From Vicinamibacterales bacterium (GTDB lineage Bacteria; Acidobacteriota; Vicinamibacteria; Vicinamibacterales; UBA8438), in NCBI GenBank assembly GCA_958296065.1, contig CATQHX010000047.1, positions 1 through 33,405 on the forward strand: a stretch of DNA of 33,405 nt, read 5' to 3'. The notes under the pieces are model-generated. The model saw only the letters and a program-made list of their open reading frames with translations, did no database searches and was not told where the DNA came from. Positions 7,328 to 17,288 of the stretch are shown piece after piece (the stretch's first letter is position 1; each line of letters begins with the position of its first letter). Position numbers and translations under genes: made by a program.

Positions 7328-9328
7328 CTACGTGTTCCCGACCCGGTCTCGGAGCTCGACCATGACCTCGGCGAGTTCCTGCTCGAGCGCACGCCACGTG
7401 GCCGCCGCCTGGTCGGCGGCACCCTCGCGGCAGCGATCCTCCAGATCGTTCGCGAGAGCGACGACCCGCGCACCGTCGAACGATCGCAGCGATCCGCCGA
7501 TGGTATGCGCCACGCGCCTCGCGACCGGCAGGTCACCCTCGCGGAGCGCCTCTCGGAGCTCGTCGACAAGGGCCGGTTGCTGGCCGACGAACCCTTCGAT
7601 CATCTTGCCGAGCAATTCGCGATCGCCATCGACCGTCTCCAGCGCGGCATTCCAGTCGAGACGGGCGATCGCGCTCGGGCTGGCGGGCGGCGCTTCTCCC
7701 GCGGGCACCGATTCCGCTGCCGGCACTACCGCGGCCATGGCGCTCAGGAGCTCCCGCGACCGATACGGCTTGGCCAGATAGCCGTCGAAGCCCGTGGCCA
7801 TGCAAAGCTCCTCGTTGCCGCTCGACGCCCGCGCCGTCAGGGCCACGATCGGTGTTCTCGCGGCGCCCTCGTGCTGCTCGCGCCGCCTGATGGCGCGGGT
7901 CGCCTCGTAGCCATCCATCCCGGGCATCTGGAGGTCCATGAGAATCACGTCGAACCGCTCCGCGTCGCACGCCTCCACCGCCGCCGCGCCGTCGGTAACG
8001 ATCCTGACGGTGTGCCGCAGCTTCTCGAGCATACCGGCGCCGACCCGCTGATTGGCTACGCTGTCCTCGACCAGCAGTACATGGAGCGGCCGGAGCTCGA
8101 CCTCCAACTCGGGGGGGCGCGGCGCTTCGGCGGGGGCTGCGAGGTCGAGGCCGAAGCGGGCCGTGAAGTGAAACGTGCTGCCCGCGCCAGGTTCGCTCTG
8201 CAGCCCGATAGTGCCTCCCAGGGCGTCCACCAGCCGGGACGCAATCGCCAGACCCAACCCCGTGCCACCGTAGCGGCGCGTCGTCGAGGCGTCAGCCTGC
8301 ACGAACTCCTCGAAGATCACCCGCTGCTTGTGCGGGGGTATGCCGATGCCGGTGTCGGCGACCTCGAACCGCAGGGTGACCGCGTCGACCGTGAGCTCCT
8401 GCACGTGCACGCGCAGCGCAATCTCTCCCCGTTCCGTGAACTTGATCGCGTTCGAGAGCAGGTTGGCCAGCACCTGTCGCAGCAGGCGCGCGTCGCCGAG
8501 CAGCGCTTCCGGTGCGTCGTCCGCGACGTCGATCCGCATGGCGACCGGCTTGCCGTGCAGGCGGGGCGCGAGCGACTTCACCAGGTTGTCCAGGCGGTCG
8601 CGCAGCCGGAAGGGGCGTTGCTCGCTTTGCAGCTTGTCCGCCTCGATCTTCGAAAAGTCGAGGATGTCGTTGATGATGTCCAGCAGGGCCTCGGCCGATT
8701 CACGGATGGCGCCGATGTAATCGTGCTGAGCCGGCGTCAGGTCCGTGTCCGCGAACAGCTCCGCCGTGCCGATGACGGCGTTGAGCGGCGTGCGGATCTC
8801 GTGGCTGACGTTCGCCAGGAAGGTGCCCTTGGCCTGGTTGGCGCGTTCCGCCGCGTCCCGGGCGTCCCGCAGTTCCGCGGCCTGGCGCCGCAGGTCCTCC
8901 TCCGCCCGCTTCAGCGCGGTGACGTCGGTGTGGCAGCCCAGCAGGCGGATCGGCTCGCCGCGCTCGTTGCGGACCGCGAGCCCGCGGCAGCGTACCCAGA
9001 CGCTGCTGCCGTCGCGGTGCCGGTACCGGACGATCTGGTCGTACGGATGGGCGGGGTCCGCCAGGTGCTTGGCGAAGTTGTCGAGAGCGACGTCGCGGTC
9101 CTCCGGGAAGATGTTGGCCATCCACCATTCGGACGTGTTGGGGATTTCGTCGTCGCGGTAGCCGAAGAGCTCCTTGAACCGCGGACTCATCCACTCCTGA
9201 TCCTGCCGCTCGACGTCCCAGTACCAGATGCCGTCGAGGGAGCCGGCCTGGAGGAACTCGAAGATCGCCGGATCGCTGCGGACCAGCTCGTAGAGCTCCT
9301 TCTTGAGATAATGCTCTTTCTCGCTCAT
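7328..9328 (-). CDS. Hybrid sensor histidine kinase: PAS-HisKA-HATPase-REC-HPt
   Basis: A 666-residue soluble-looking hybrid kinase with no clear membrane span. Order: PAS about 20-140 ([15 protein letters not shown] to [18 protein letters not shown]), HisKA with His176 in [11 protein letters not shown], HATPase_c with N293 (LLSNAIKF), G1 VADTGIGI and G2 GGTGLGL, receiver about 415-535 with Asp465 ([12 protein letters not shown]), and a C-terminal HPt domain with His608 in [12 protein letters not shown]. The layout is a full internal His-Asp-His relay. The likely outlet is the receiver of the adjacent RsbW fusion, whose start follows this stop by 17 bases. ATG at 9326-9328 has AGGAG 5 bases upstream; the frame remains open far upstream of it, but that part runs antisense to the helicase gene and is not coding. 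The ligand sensed by the PAS domain is unknown. Confidence 0.94.
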   Translation of the reverse strand: MSEKEHYLKKELYELVRSDPAIFEFLQAGSLDGIWYWDVERQDQEWMSPRFKELFGYRDDEIPNTSEWWMANIFPEDRDVALDNFAKHLADPAHPYDQIVRYRHRDGSSVWVRCRGLAVRNERGEPIRLLGCHTDVTALKRAEEDLRRQAAELRDARDAAERANQAKGTFLANVSHEIRTPLNAVIGTAELFADTDLTPAQHDYIGAIRESAEALLDIINDILDFSKIEADKLQSEQRPFRLRDRLDNLVKSLAPRLHGKPVAMRIDVADDAPEALLGDARLLRQVLANLLSNAIKFTERGEIALRVHVQELTVDAVTLRFEVADTGIGIPPHKQRVIFEEFVQADASTTRRYGGTGLGLAIASRLVDALGGTIGLQSEPGAGSTFHFTARFGLDLAAPAEAPRPPELEVELRPLHVLLVEDSVANQRVGAGMLEKLRHTVRIVTDGAAAVEACDAERFDVILMDLQMPGMDGYEATRAIRRREQHEGAARTPIVALTARASSGNEELCMATGFDGYLAKPYRSRELLSAMAAVVPAAESVPAGEAPPASPSAIARLDWNAALETVDGDRELLGKMIEGFVGQQPALVDELREALREGDLPVARRVAHTIGGSLRSFDGARVVALANDLEDRCREGAADQAAATWRALEQELAEVMVELRDRVGNT

Positions 9329-9487
9329 GCGAGCTCCTGCGCCCGTCTCTCGACTCCATCCTACCGCGCGTGTCGACGAACGGGGCGGGATGGCGGCAGT
9401 TTTCCCCCGGCGGGGAGTGATTCTCGCGCCTGACGCCCCTGCCCCGCGGCGGCGCGCCATGGGGCGTAGACTTGAAGCGGGACTGCG

Positions 9488-12400
9488 ATGAACGGCTTCC
9501 ATTCCCTCACCGCGACGTGGTTCGAGCAGCGGTTCGGCGTTGCGACACCCGCGCAGGTCGACGCGTGGCCGCGGATTCGGGCCGGCGGCGATGTTCTGAT
9601 CTCCGCGCCGACCGGGTCCGGCAAGACGCTGGCGGCGTTTCTGAGCTGCCTCGACCGGCTTGTGGCGCTCGCCGCGGACGATGCCCTCGAGGACCGCACG
9701 GCGGCCGTCTACGTGTCCCCGTTGAAGGCGCTGAGCGCCGACATCCAGCGGAACCTGCAGGCGCCGCTCGGTGAGATAGCGGAGCTGGCAACGGGCCGAG
9801 GACAACCGTATCCGCAGATTCGCACGGCGATCCGGACCGGGGACACGCCCGCCTGGGATCGCGAGCAGATGGTGCGCCGTCCGCCGCACATCGTCGTCAC
9901 TACGCCGGAGTCGCTGTTCATCCTGCTCACGGCGGAGCGGAGCCGGCGGATGCTGTCGACGGTCGAGACGGTCATCGTCGACGAGATCCACGCCCTCATC
10001 GACGACAAGCGCGGTTCCCACCTTGCGCTCAGCCTGGCGCGGCTCGACGACCTGGTCGTCAAGTCCGGGGGCCAGAAGCCGCAGCGAATCGGGCTGTCCG
10101 CGACGGTCAAGCCCATTGGCGAGGTGGCGCGGTTCCTGACCGGGGCGTCGGGGGGCGGCCAGGCGAACGCCGGCGCGGGCTCGTCGAACGGCGCGCACGG
10201 GGCGGTGGAAGCCCGGGCGGTCGAGGATCCGGCTTTGGCGGCGACGTCCAGCGGCGCCGGCGAGCAGTGGCCTCCCGTCGCGGTCGTCGATGCGGGTCAC
10301 CGCCGCCAGCTCGACCTGTCCGTGGAGGTACCGCAGGACGAGCTCGGCGTGGTCGCCACCAACGAGATGTGGACCGGGATCTACGACCGCATCGCCGACC
10401 TCGTCCGCGCCCACCGCACCACGATCGTCTTCGTCAACACCCGGCGGCTGTCGGAGCGGGTCGCCCATCACCTCGCGGAGCGGCTTGGAGAGGAGGCGGT
10501 GCTGGCGCATCACGGCAGCCTGTCGCGCCAGCTCCGGCAGACGGCCGAGACGGCGCTCAAGGAAGGCCGGCTGCGCGCCGTGGTCGCCACCGCGTCGCTG
10601 GAGCTGGGGATCGACATCGGGTCGGTCGATCTCGTGTGTCAGATCGGCACGCCGCGGTCGATAGCGGTGGCGCTGCAGCGGACCGGCCGATCGGGCCACA
10701 AGGTGGATCGCTCGTTCGTGCCGAAGGGACGGTTCTTCGCCACCACGCGTGACGAGCTGGTCGAGTGCGCCGCGCTGGTACGCGCGATCAGGCGCGGCCT
10801 GCTCGACGAGCGGCGCCAGCGGCCGTGGCCGCGCGACGTGCTCGCCCAGCAGATCGTGGCGGCTTCGGCAACCGAGGCTTGGCGCGAGGACGACCTGTTC
10901 ACCATGGTGCGGAGCACGGCGCCTTATCGGGAGCTGCCGCGCGCCGAGTTCGACGCCGTCGTGGAGATGCTGTCGGACGGCATCGCGTCCCCCCGCGGGC
11001 GGCACGGCACCTGGCTGCACCGCGACCGGGTGAACGGCGTCGTGCGCGGGCGACGCGGGGCGCGCCTGGCGGCCATCACCTCGGGCGGCGCGATTCCCGA
11101 CAACGCCAACTACCTGGTCGTGGCCGAGCCGGAAGGCACGACGGTCGGCACCGTCGACGAAGACTTCGCCGTCGAGAGCATGGCCGGCGACATCTTCCTG
11201 CTCGGCACGACCTCGTGGCGTATCCGCCGCGTCGAGTCCGGACGCCTGCGCGTCGAGGACGCGCACGGCGCGGCGCCGTCGGTGCCGTTCTGGCGCGGCG
11301 AGGCCCCCGGGCGTACGCGCGAGCTCTCGGAGGAGGTGTCGGACCTTCGCGAGCGGCTGGCGGCTTCCGAAGGGGAGGCGCCTCCCGCCGGGGACGACGC
11401 GGTCGCGTTCCTGGTGCAGGAGTGCGGACTCGACCGGTCCGCCGCGGAGCAGGCGGTGGCCTATGTTCGAGCCGGCGTCAGCGCACTCGGCGCCGTGCCG
11501 TCGGGGAGGATGCTGATCGCCGAGCGCTTCTTCGACGAGGGGGGCGGGATGCAGCTCGTGCTGCACGCTCCGCTGGGCGCGCGGATCAACCGGGCCTGGG
11601 GCCTCGCGCTCCGCAAGCGGTTCTGCCGCAGCTTCAATGTCGAGCTGCAGGCCGCCGCGACCGACAACGGCATCGTGATCTCGCTCTCCGAGCAGCACAG
11701 CTTCCCGCTGGAGGTCGTCTTCCGCTTCCTGCATCCCGAGACGGTCGAGGAGGTCCTGACGCAGGCGATGCTGCCGGCGCCGATGTTCGGGGCGCGCTGG
11801 CGCTGGAACGCGTCGCGGGCGCTGGCGGTGCTCCGCTTCTCGGGGGGACGCAAGGTTCCGCCACCGATTCTGCGCATGCGCTCGGACGACCTGCTGGCGG
11901 CGGTCTTTCCGGATCAGGTGGCGTGCCAGGAGAACCTGACCGGCGACATACGGATTCCGGACCATCCCCTGGTCGACGAGACCATCCGCGACTGTCTACA
12001 CGAGGCCATGGACATCGACGGGTTGCGGGCGGTCATAGCGGGCATCGAGGAGGGGACCATTTCGACGCGGGCCGTCGACACGGCCGAGCCGTCTCCGCTC
12101 GGGCACGAGATCCTGAACGCCAATCCGTACGCCTTTCTCGACGACGCGCCCCTGGAGGAGCGCCGGGCCCGGGCGGTGCAACTGCGCCGCACCCTGGGGG
12201 ACGACGGGGGCGAGATGGGGGCCCTCGACCCCGAGGCGATCGCCGAGGTGGCGGCCGAGTCGTGGCCGGTGGTGCGCGATCCCGAGGAACTCCACGATGC
12301 GCTGTTGACGCTGGGGCTGGTCCCGCCGCGCGAGGAGTGGCGCACGTGGTTCGAGCGCCTCGTCGAGACCCGCCGCGCGGCATCGCTGCACGCCGGGGAC

Positions 12401-13870
12401 GCGGTTTTCTGGGTGGCGACCGAACGTTGCCGGACCGCGCGGCTGGTGCATCCGGACGGCCGCATCGATCCCGTGGTCCCGGAGGTCGATCAGCCGACGC
12501 CGGACGGTCCCGATGCGGCAGTGACCGAGTTGTTGCGCGGCTGGCTCGATTCCAGCGGGCCGCTCCGGGCATCGGATCTGGCCGCGATGCTCGCCGTGCC
12601 GGCCGCGAGCGTGACCGCCGGACTGGCCCGTCTGGAGGGCGAGGGTCAGGTGCTGCGCGGACGCTTCGCCGTTACGGCTCGCGACGAGGCGGCCGAGATC
12701 GAGTGGTGCAACCGGCGGGTGCTCGCGCGTATCCACCGGTTGACCCTGGGACGGCTGCGCCGGGAGATCGCCCCGGTGTCCACCGGAGACCTCGTGCGGT
12801 TCCTGGCCCGCTGGCAGCGCCTTGCGACCGGCACCCGGCTGCATGGGGCGAGCGGGTTGCTGCAGGTGGTGCGGCAGCTTCAAGGCTGCGAGGTCTCGGC
12901 CGCGGCGTGGGAGAGTCACGTGCTGCCCGCTCGCGTCGAGGGCTACCAGCCGGAGATGCTGGATCAGCTCTGCCTCTCCGGGGAGGTGATGTGGGGCCGC
13001 CTGTCGCCCCATCCCGCGTTCGATGGCGTGGAGGCGGATACCGAAACCGGCGGAGCTGCGCCTCGTCGGCGGCGGGTACGGCCGACCCGCGTCGCCCCGG
13101 TTACCCTCCTCCTGCGGGAGGATCTGACGTGGCTGATGCCGCCGGCGGACGGCAGGGACGCGACAGGCGAGACGACCGGCTGCGTGCTGTCCCACCCCGC
13201 CGAGGCGGTGCTGGAGGCGCTCCGACGCCGCGGGGCGTCATTCCTCCGCGAGGTGGTTGCCGAGACCGGGCGGCTGGCGAGCGAGGTGGAGGACGGCCTG
13301 TGGGAGCTCGTCGCGGCGGGACTGGTGACGGCCGACGGATTCGACAACCTGCGCGCCCTGCTCGACCCCAGGCGACGCCGGGGCGAGGGACGGTTTCGTG
13401 CCGCCCGTCCGCGTCATGCCGCGGGTCGCTGGGCACTGCTGGAGCCGGGGTCGAGAGACGATGTGACGCCGGGCAGCGGGCACGGGCGGGAACGTGCGGA
13501 AGCCTTCGCCCGCCAGTTGCTGGAGCGCTGGGGCGTCGTGTTCCGGGACCTTGCGCGGCGCGAGACGCTGATGCCGCCATGGCGCGACGTGCTGGGCGCC
13601 CTGCGGCGAATGGAGGCGCGCGGCGAGGTGCGCGGCGGCCGTTTCGTTTCCGGCTTCGTAGGCGAACAGTTTGCACGTCCGGACGCCGTCGAGCTGCTCC
13701 GTATCGTGCGCCGGGACGCAGGAGGCGAGCGAAGCGTGCGGGTCGCCGCTGCCGATCCGCTGAACCTGGCCGGCATCGTCACGCCGGGCCCGCGCGTCAG
13801 TGCGCTGTCGGGCGACGTGGTCGACTTGCTGCAACCTGCGGTCGCCCTGACCAGGGCCGCCGCGACCTGA
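9488..13870 (+). CDS. lhr: Lhr-type superfamily 2 DNA helicase, full length
   Basis: A 1460-residue helicase close in length to E. coli Lhr. RecA1 has Walker A APTGSGKT (40-47), DEIH box (165-168) and SAT (204-206). RecA2 has FVNTRRLSERVAHHL and motif VI QRTGRSGH (397-404). After these come the Lhr winged-helix core (PYRELPRAEFDAVVEML; NYLVVAEPEGTTVGTVDEDF; LGTTSWRIRRVESGRLRVED) and a long C-terminal half of HTH/AlkZ-like character, as in bacterial Lhr proteins that act in DNA repair. An Ala/Gly-rich insert of about 50 residues (about 217-268) separates the SAT motif region from RecA2. The ribosome site is weak. The upstream neighbour is divergent and the next gene starts 50 bases later. Family assignment is firm; repair role is by analogy. 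Confidence 0.95.
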   Translation: MNGFHSLTATWFEQRFGVATPAQVDAWPRIRAGGDVLISAPTGSGKTLAAFLSCLDRLVALAADDALEDRTAAVYVSPLKALSADIQRNLQAPLGEIAELATGRGQPYPQIRTAIRTGDTPAWDREQMVRRPPHIVVTTPESLFILLTAERSRRMLSTVETVIVDEIHALIDDKRGSHLALSLARLDDLVVKSGGQKPQRIGLSATVKPIGEVARFLTGASGGGQANAGAGSSNGAHGAVEARAVEDPALAATSSGAGEQWPPVAVVDAGHRRQLDLSVEVPQDELGVVATNEMWTGIYDRIADLVRAHRTTIVFVNTRRLSERVAHHLAERLGEEAVLAHHGSLSRQLRQTAETALKEGRLRAVVATASLELGIDIGSVDLVCQIGTPRSIAVALQRTGRSGHKVDRSFVPKGRFFATTRDELVECAALVRAIRRGLLDERRQRPWPRDVLAQQIVAASATEAWREDDLFTMVRSTAPYRELPRAEFDAVVEMLSDGIASPRGRHGTWLHRDRVNGVVRGRRGARLAAITSGGAIPDNANYLVVAEPEGTTVGTVDEDFAVESMAGDIFLLGTTSWRIRRVESGRLRVEDAHGAAPSVPFWRGEAPGRTRELSEEVSDLRERLAASEGEAPPAGDDAVAFLVQECGLDRSAAEQAVAYVRAGVSALGAVPSGRMLIAERFFDEGGGMQLVLHAPLGARINRAWGLALRKRFCRSFNVELQAAATDNGIVISLSEQHSFPLEVVFRFLHPETVEEVLTQAMLPAPMFGARWRWNASRALAVLRFSGGRKVPPPILRMRSDDLLAAVFPDQVACQENLTGDIRIPDHPLVDETIRDCLHEAMDIDGLRAVIAGIEEGTISTRAVDTAEPSPLGHEILNANPYAFLDDAPLEERRARAVQLRRTLGDDGGEMGALDPEAIAEVAAESWPVVRDPEELHDALLTLGLVPPREEWRTWFERLVETRRAASLHAGDAVFWVATERCRTARLVHPDGRIDPVVPEVDQPTPDGPDAAVTELLRGWLDSSGPLRASDLAAMLAVPAASVTAGLARLEGEGQVLRGRFAVTARDEAAEIEWCNRRVLARIHRLTLGRLRREIAPVSTGDLVRFLARWQRLATGTRLHGASGLLQVVRQLQGCEVSAAAWESHVLPARVEGYQPEMLDQLCLSGEVMWGRLSPHPAFDGVEADTETGGAAPRRRRVRPTRVAPVTLLLREDLTWLMPPADGRDATGETTGCVLSHPAEAVLEALRRRGASFLREVVAETGRLASEVEDGLWELVAAGLVTADGFDNLRALLDPRRRRGEGRFRAARPRHAAGRWALLEPGSRDDVTPGSGHGRERAEAFARQLLERWGVVFRDLARRETLMPPWRDVLGALRRMEARGEVRGGRFVSGFVGEQFARPDAVELLRIVRRDAGGERSVRVAAADPLNLAGIVTPGPRVSALSGDVVDLLQPAVALTRAAAT

Positions 13871-13920
13871 CTCCGGCCGCGAGGGGCATCGCAGGGGACG
13901 CATCGGGTACAGTGGGCAGC

Positions 13921-14586
13921 ATGCACCCCGTTGTCCTGTCCGTGATGCGTCCGGTGCTGGCCGCTCTTGTGGTGACGGCCGCGACTGCACCGGTTCTTTC
14001 ACGGCAGGTCCAGCCGCCGGCGCACCAGGTCGGACACCCCGACCGGACGCCCCGGATCCCGGCCGTGCCGCCCGGGGCGTTGCGGGTCGTCGGGGTCGCC
14101 TGGCACAAGGGGCGGGCCGCCATCTGCGCCGAGGAGCCGGGCTCGACAGTGGAGCCGGGGCGACATCCGAGCGCGCGGACGCGCGTCTGGGTGCGGGACG
14201 GGACGACCACGCGGCAGGTGGCGCTCGGACCCGGCGCCTGCGACCCTGCATGGTCGCCGGACGGAGGCCGTCTGGCGGTAGTGACCCCGGACGGACTCTG
14301 GGTGCTGTCCGCCGACCTCCGTCGGACGACCCATCTCGTGGATGTCCGCCACGCGGACGGCCCGCCCGGCGGCTTCGAGCAGCGCGTGCTCAGTCGACCG
14401 GCGTGGGCGCCCGACGCCGCGGCCCTGGCGTTCCTCGCATCCAACGGCCGGACGACGTGGGTGGAGGTGGTCGACGTGCGCACGGGGGCCCGCACCTACG
14501 TATCCGACCCGGAGACCTACGAGTTCGCGTGGGAGGCCGACTCCCGTTTCCTGCGCCTGGGATCGCGCGTCGTTCCGCTCCCGTGA
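13921..14586 (+). CDS. Secreted TolB-like beta-propeller fragment protein
   Basis: A 221-residue exported protein. The N-terminus is a signal peptide (hydrophobic stretch VLAALVVTAATAPVLS) followed by a proline-rich segment. The body holds two or three WD40/PD40-like units, seen as DPAWSPDGGRLAVVTPDGLWVL and SRPAWAPDAAALAFLA, which are the S-P-D-G blades found in TolB-type propellers. With so few blades it cannot form a closed propeller alone, so it may oligomerise or be a shortened relative. ATG at 13921 lies 50 bases after the helicase stop. The M28 peptidase starts 40 bases after its end on the same strand, so a shared transcript is likely. No enzymatic motif is visible. Confidence 0.75.
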   Translation: MHPVVLSVMRPVLAALVVTAATAPVLSRQVQPPAHQVGHPDRTPRIPAVPPGALRVVGVAWHKGRAAICAEEPGSTVEPGRHPSARTRVWVRDGTTTRQVALGPGACDPAWSPDGGRLAVVTPDGLWVLSADLRRTTHLVDVRHADGPPGGFEQRVLSRPAWAPDAAALAFLASNGRTTWVEVVDVRTGARTYVSDPETYEFAWEADSRFLRLGSRVVPLP

Positions 14587-14625
14587 GCCGGCGCGCTGGT
14601 TGCTGCCGAATATCGAGGAAGACTG

Positions 14626-16611
14626 ATGCCATCGACCATGACGCGTTCATCCCTCCTGTTGCTGCTCGTGTCGTTCGGTGCCGCTGGGGGCTCGGCGGCG
14701 CAGGAGCCAGCGTCCCTCGGTACCCGGGCGATCGTCGAGTACCTGTCCGCTGACCGGCTCGAAGGGCGGCTGACCGGTTCGCCGGGCATCCGGATGGCGG
14801 CCGACTACATCATCGAGCAGCTCGAGGCCATCGGCGCCGAGCCGCTGCCGGGAGTCGGCGGGTTCCGGCAGGCGTTCTCCTACACGGCCGGCGTGACGGA
14901 CACCGGCAGCTCGCTTCGCGTCGAGGGTATCGGCGGGACGCGCCTTCCGGGGCGGGGCGGCGTGGCGACGACCACCCTTGCGGTGTCGTCCAGCCTCACG
15001 GTGCCGAACGAGGATTCGTCGCCCGTGCAGTCGCCCGCTCCCCCGGCGCCGCCGTCGGCTCCCCCGGCGGTCCCGGCGGCCGGTGTCGGTACGGTGCCGC
15101 CTCCTGCGCCCCCGGGCCCCGACACGCCCTCCATCCGAGCGCTCTCGTTCTCGGACACCGGCACGGTAGAGGGGCAGCTCGTTTTCGCCGGCTACGGCCT
15201 CTCCGTGCCCGAGACCGACGACTTCGGCTACGACAGCTACGCCACTCTGGACGTCACGGACAAGATCGTCGTCGTGTTCCGGTACTTTCCCGAGGACACG
15301 GAGGGCGAGTTGCGCGCCACGCTGGCCCGCTATGCGGGGCTTCGCTACAAGGCGCTGGCGGCACGCGAGCGGGGTGCGGCGGGCCTCATCGTCGTCACCG
15401 GGCCGCGATCGCCCAATGCCGGCGCGCTGGTGCCGCTGACCTTCGATACGGCAGTCAGCGATTCCGGCATCGTGGCCGCCACCGTGGACGGCGAGCTGGG
15501 CGCGGCGCTCATCGAGAGCGCCGGGGATTCCATCGAGGCGGTGCAGGCCTCGCTCGATACCGCCAACCCCCACGTAACCGGCTTCGAGCTACCGCTCGAC
15601 GGCTCCCTCGATGTGCAGCTCGAGAGACGGGATGCAACCGGCCACAATGTCATCGGGTACCTGCCGCCAACCGGGAACGAGGCGTTCGACAAGCCGTACG
15701 TGCTGCTCGGGGCCCACCACGATCACCTCGGTTACGGGCGCGGCGGCGACTCGCTGGCGCGCGGCGACGAGGCGGGGCAGATCCACAACGGCGCCGACGA
15801 CAACGCTTCCGGGGTGGCCGCGGTGCTGTCGGCCGGCGCCAGGCTGGCGTCGGCAGAGCGCGGCAGGGGGATCATCCTCGCGTTCTGGTCCGGGGAGGAG
15901 CTGGGGCTGCTCGGTTCCGCGGACTTCGTCGCGCAGGCGCCGGTGCCGATGGACGAGGTCGGCGCGTACCTCAACTTCGACATGGTCGGCCGGCTGGAGA
16001 ACGACCCGCTCAACCTGCAGGCGGTCGGCAGCAGCTCCATCTGGACCGAGCTCGCCGAGGAGCTGAACGAGCCGATCGGTCTCGAGCTGACGTTTGTTTC
16101 CGATCCCTACCTGCCCACCGACGTCGGGAGCCTGAATGCGGCCGAGGTGCCGAGCCTGAACTTCTTCACCGGCAGCCACGAGGACTACCACCGGCCAACC
16201 GACGACGCCGATACGCTCGACTACGAGGGGCTCGACAGCATCGTCGATCTGGCGACGGCAGTGGCCGCCAATCTCGCGAACCGGCCGGAGGCCCCGGATT
16301 TCATTCGCGTGGAGCGCGTGCAGCAGCGCGGCGGCGGCGCGACGATGCGCATCTTCACCGGCACCATTCCCGACTACACGCAGGAGGTCGAGGGCCTCTC
16401 CATTTCGGGGGTGATCGGCGGGGGCCCCGCCGAGGCAGCCGGTCTGCAGGGCGGGGACGTGATCGTCGGTCTTGCCGGTCAGACCGTCACGAACATCTAC
16501 GACTACATGTACGCGCTCGACCTGTTGAAGGTGGACGAGCCGGCCGAGGTCGTCTTCCTCCGCGCCGGAGAGCGGATGACCACCGATTTGATTCCGAGGG
16601 TGCGCGAATAG
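14626..16611 (+). CDS. Secreted M28 metallopeptidase with PA and PDZ domains
   Basis: A 661-residue exported di-zinc aminopeptidase-type enzyme. GAGGAAG 5 bases before ATG 14626 supports this start, followed by a signal peptide ending near GGSAAQ. Zinc-site residues of M28 are all visible: H364 and D366 in LLGAHHDHLG, D391/D392 in HNGADDNASG, catalytic E424/E425 in SGEELGLLG, D452 in NFDMVGR and H518 in GSHEDYH. A protease-associated domain (about 185-330) precedes the catalytic domain. A C-terminal PDZ domain (about 570-655; ISGVIGGGPAEAAGLQGGDVI) suggests substrate or membrane-complex docking. A Pro/Ala-rich linker at about 130-165 is inserted before the PA domain. The likely role is peptide scavenging outside the cytoplasm. 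Confidence 0.95.
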   Translation: MPSTMTRSSLLLLLVSFGAAGGSAAQEPASLGTRAIVEYLSADRLEGRLTGSPGIRMAADYIIEQLEAIGAEPLPGVGGFRQAFSYTAGVTDTGSSLRVEGIGGTRLPGRGGVATTTLAVSSSLTVPNEDSSPVQSPAPPAPPSAPPAVPAAGVGTVPPPAPPGPDTPSIRALSFSDTGTVEGQLVFAGYGLSVPETDDFGYDSYATLDVTDKIVVVFRYFPEDTEGELRATLARYAGLRYKALAARERGAAGLIVVTGPRSPNAGALVPLTFDTAVSDSGIVAATVDGELGAALIESAGDSIEAVQASLDTANPHVTGFELPLDGSLDVQLERRDATGHNVIGYLPPTGNEAFDKPYVLLGAHHDHLGYGRGGDSLARGDEAGQIHNGADDNASGVAAVLSAGARLASAERGRGIILAFWSGEELGLLGSADFVAQAPVPMDEVGAYLNFDMVGRLENDPLNLQAVGSSSIWTELAEELNEPIGLELTFVSDPYLPTDVGSLNAAEVPSLNFFTGSHEDYHRPTDDADTLDYEGLDSIVDLATAVAANLANRPEAPDFIRVERVQQRGGGATMRIFTGTIPDYTQEVEGLSISGVIGGGPAEAAGLQGGDVIVGLAGQTVTNIYDYMYALDLLKVDEPAEVVFLRAGERMTTDLIPRVRE

Positions 16612-16641
16612 GGGCGGCGAGCCGCTGGCGGGCGCGCGCCG

Positions 16642-17220
16642 CTACCCGAAGTAGTCCGGCTCGTTGCCCGGCTTCCACTTGATGTTGCAGCCGATGCTCG
16701 GCTTCTGCTCGCCGACCGGCGCCTGACCGGCGAGGACGGTGTCGACCGCCGCGCGCAGGTCGCGGCCGGACACCGGGACGTCGCTCTCGGGCCGGCTGCC
16801 GTCGAACTGTCCCCGGTAGACGAGGTGCAGCTCCGCGTCGAATACGTAGAAGTCCGGGGTGCACGCCGCGCGGTAGGTCTTGGCGACCTCCTGCGTGGCG
16901 TCGACCAGGTAGGGAAAGGCGTACCCGTATTCCGCGATGTCCCGGATCATTGCCTCCCGGTCGTCCTCCGGATGCGTCTCGGCATCGTTCGAATTGATGC
17001 CGATGACGGCGACCTCGCGAGTCGCATACTCGTGCGCGAACCCCGCCAGCGCGGTCTTCACGTGCTTCACGTACGGACAGTGGTTGCACATGAAGACGAC
17101 CACGGTGGCCGGCGCGCCGGCGAACTCCGCCAGCGCCACCGGGTTGCCGTAGGCGTCGGGCAACGTGAAGTCGGGCGCGCGCGTCCCGAGATCCAGCATC
17201 GTTGACGGGGTCAGCACCAT
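16642..17220 (-). CDS. Thioredoxin-fold redoxin family protein (CNHC motif)
   Basis: A 192-residue AhpC/TSA-like thioredoxin-fold protein. The active-site motif is FMCNHCPYVKHV with C45 and C48, typical of a widespread redoxin subfamily. Other family marks are the N-terminal GTRAPDFTLPDAYG and the cis-proline loop RAACTPDFYVFD. The C-terminus PSIGCNIKWKPGNEP is also conserved in that subfamily. There is no signal peptide, so it is probably cytoplasmic. GGAAGGGA lies about 8 bases before ATG 17218-17220. It converges on the M28 peptidase with a 30-base gap containing a short GC hairpin (GGCGGC/GCCGC). It is probably a thiol reductase or peroxidase; the exact substrate is not known. Confidence 0.92.
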   Translation of the reverse strand: MVLTPSTMLDLGTRAPDFTLPDAYGNPVALAEFAGAPATVVVFMCNHCPYVKHVKTALAGFAHEYATREVAVIGINSNDAETHPEDDREAMIRDIAEYGYAFPYLVDATQEVAKTYRAACTPDFYVFDAELHLVYRGQFDGSRPESDVPVSGRDLRAAVDTVLAGQAPVGEQKPSIGCNIKWKPGNEPDYFG

Positions 17221-17288
17221 GTGAGGTCCCTTCCGTCACCTGCCGACCTGCGACCGATGCGATTGATGCATGGTGTGCGGTTTTTCGC

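Noticed and set aside
9329..11965. Upstream extension of the hybrid kinase frame
   Set aside because: It runs antisense through the helicase, and the ribosome site and PAS domain support the start at 9328.
10765..13920. Long plus-strand frame overlapping the helicase in a second phase
   Set aside because: Arg/Gly/Ala-rich shadow of Lhr; only its final part from 13921 has a signal peptide and propeller motifs.
16612..16641. Bidirectional terminator between M28 peptidase and redoxin genes
   Set aside because: Only a 5-6 bp GC stem with a 2-base loop and no U-tract in either direction.
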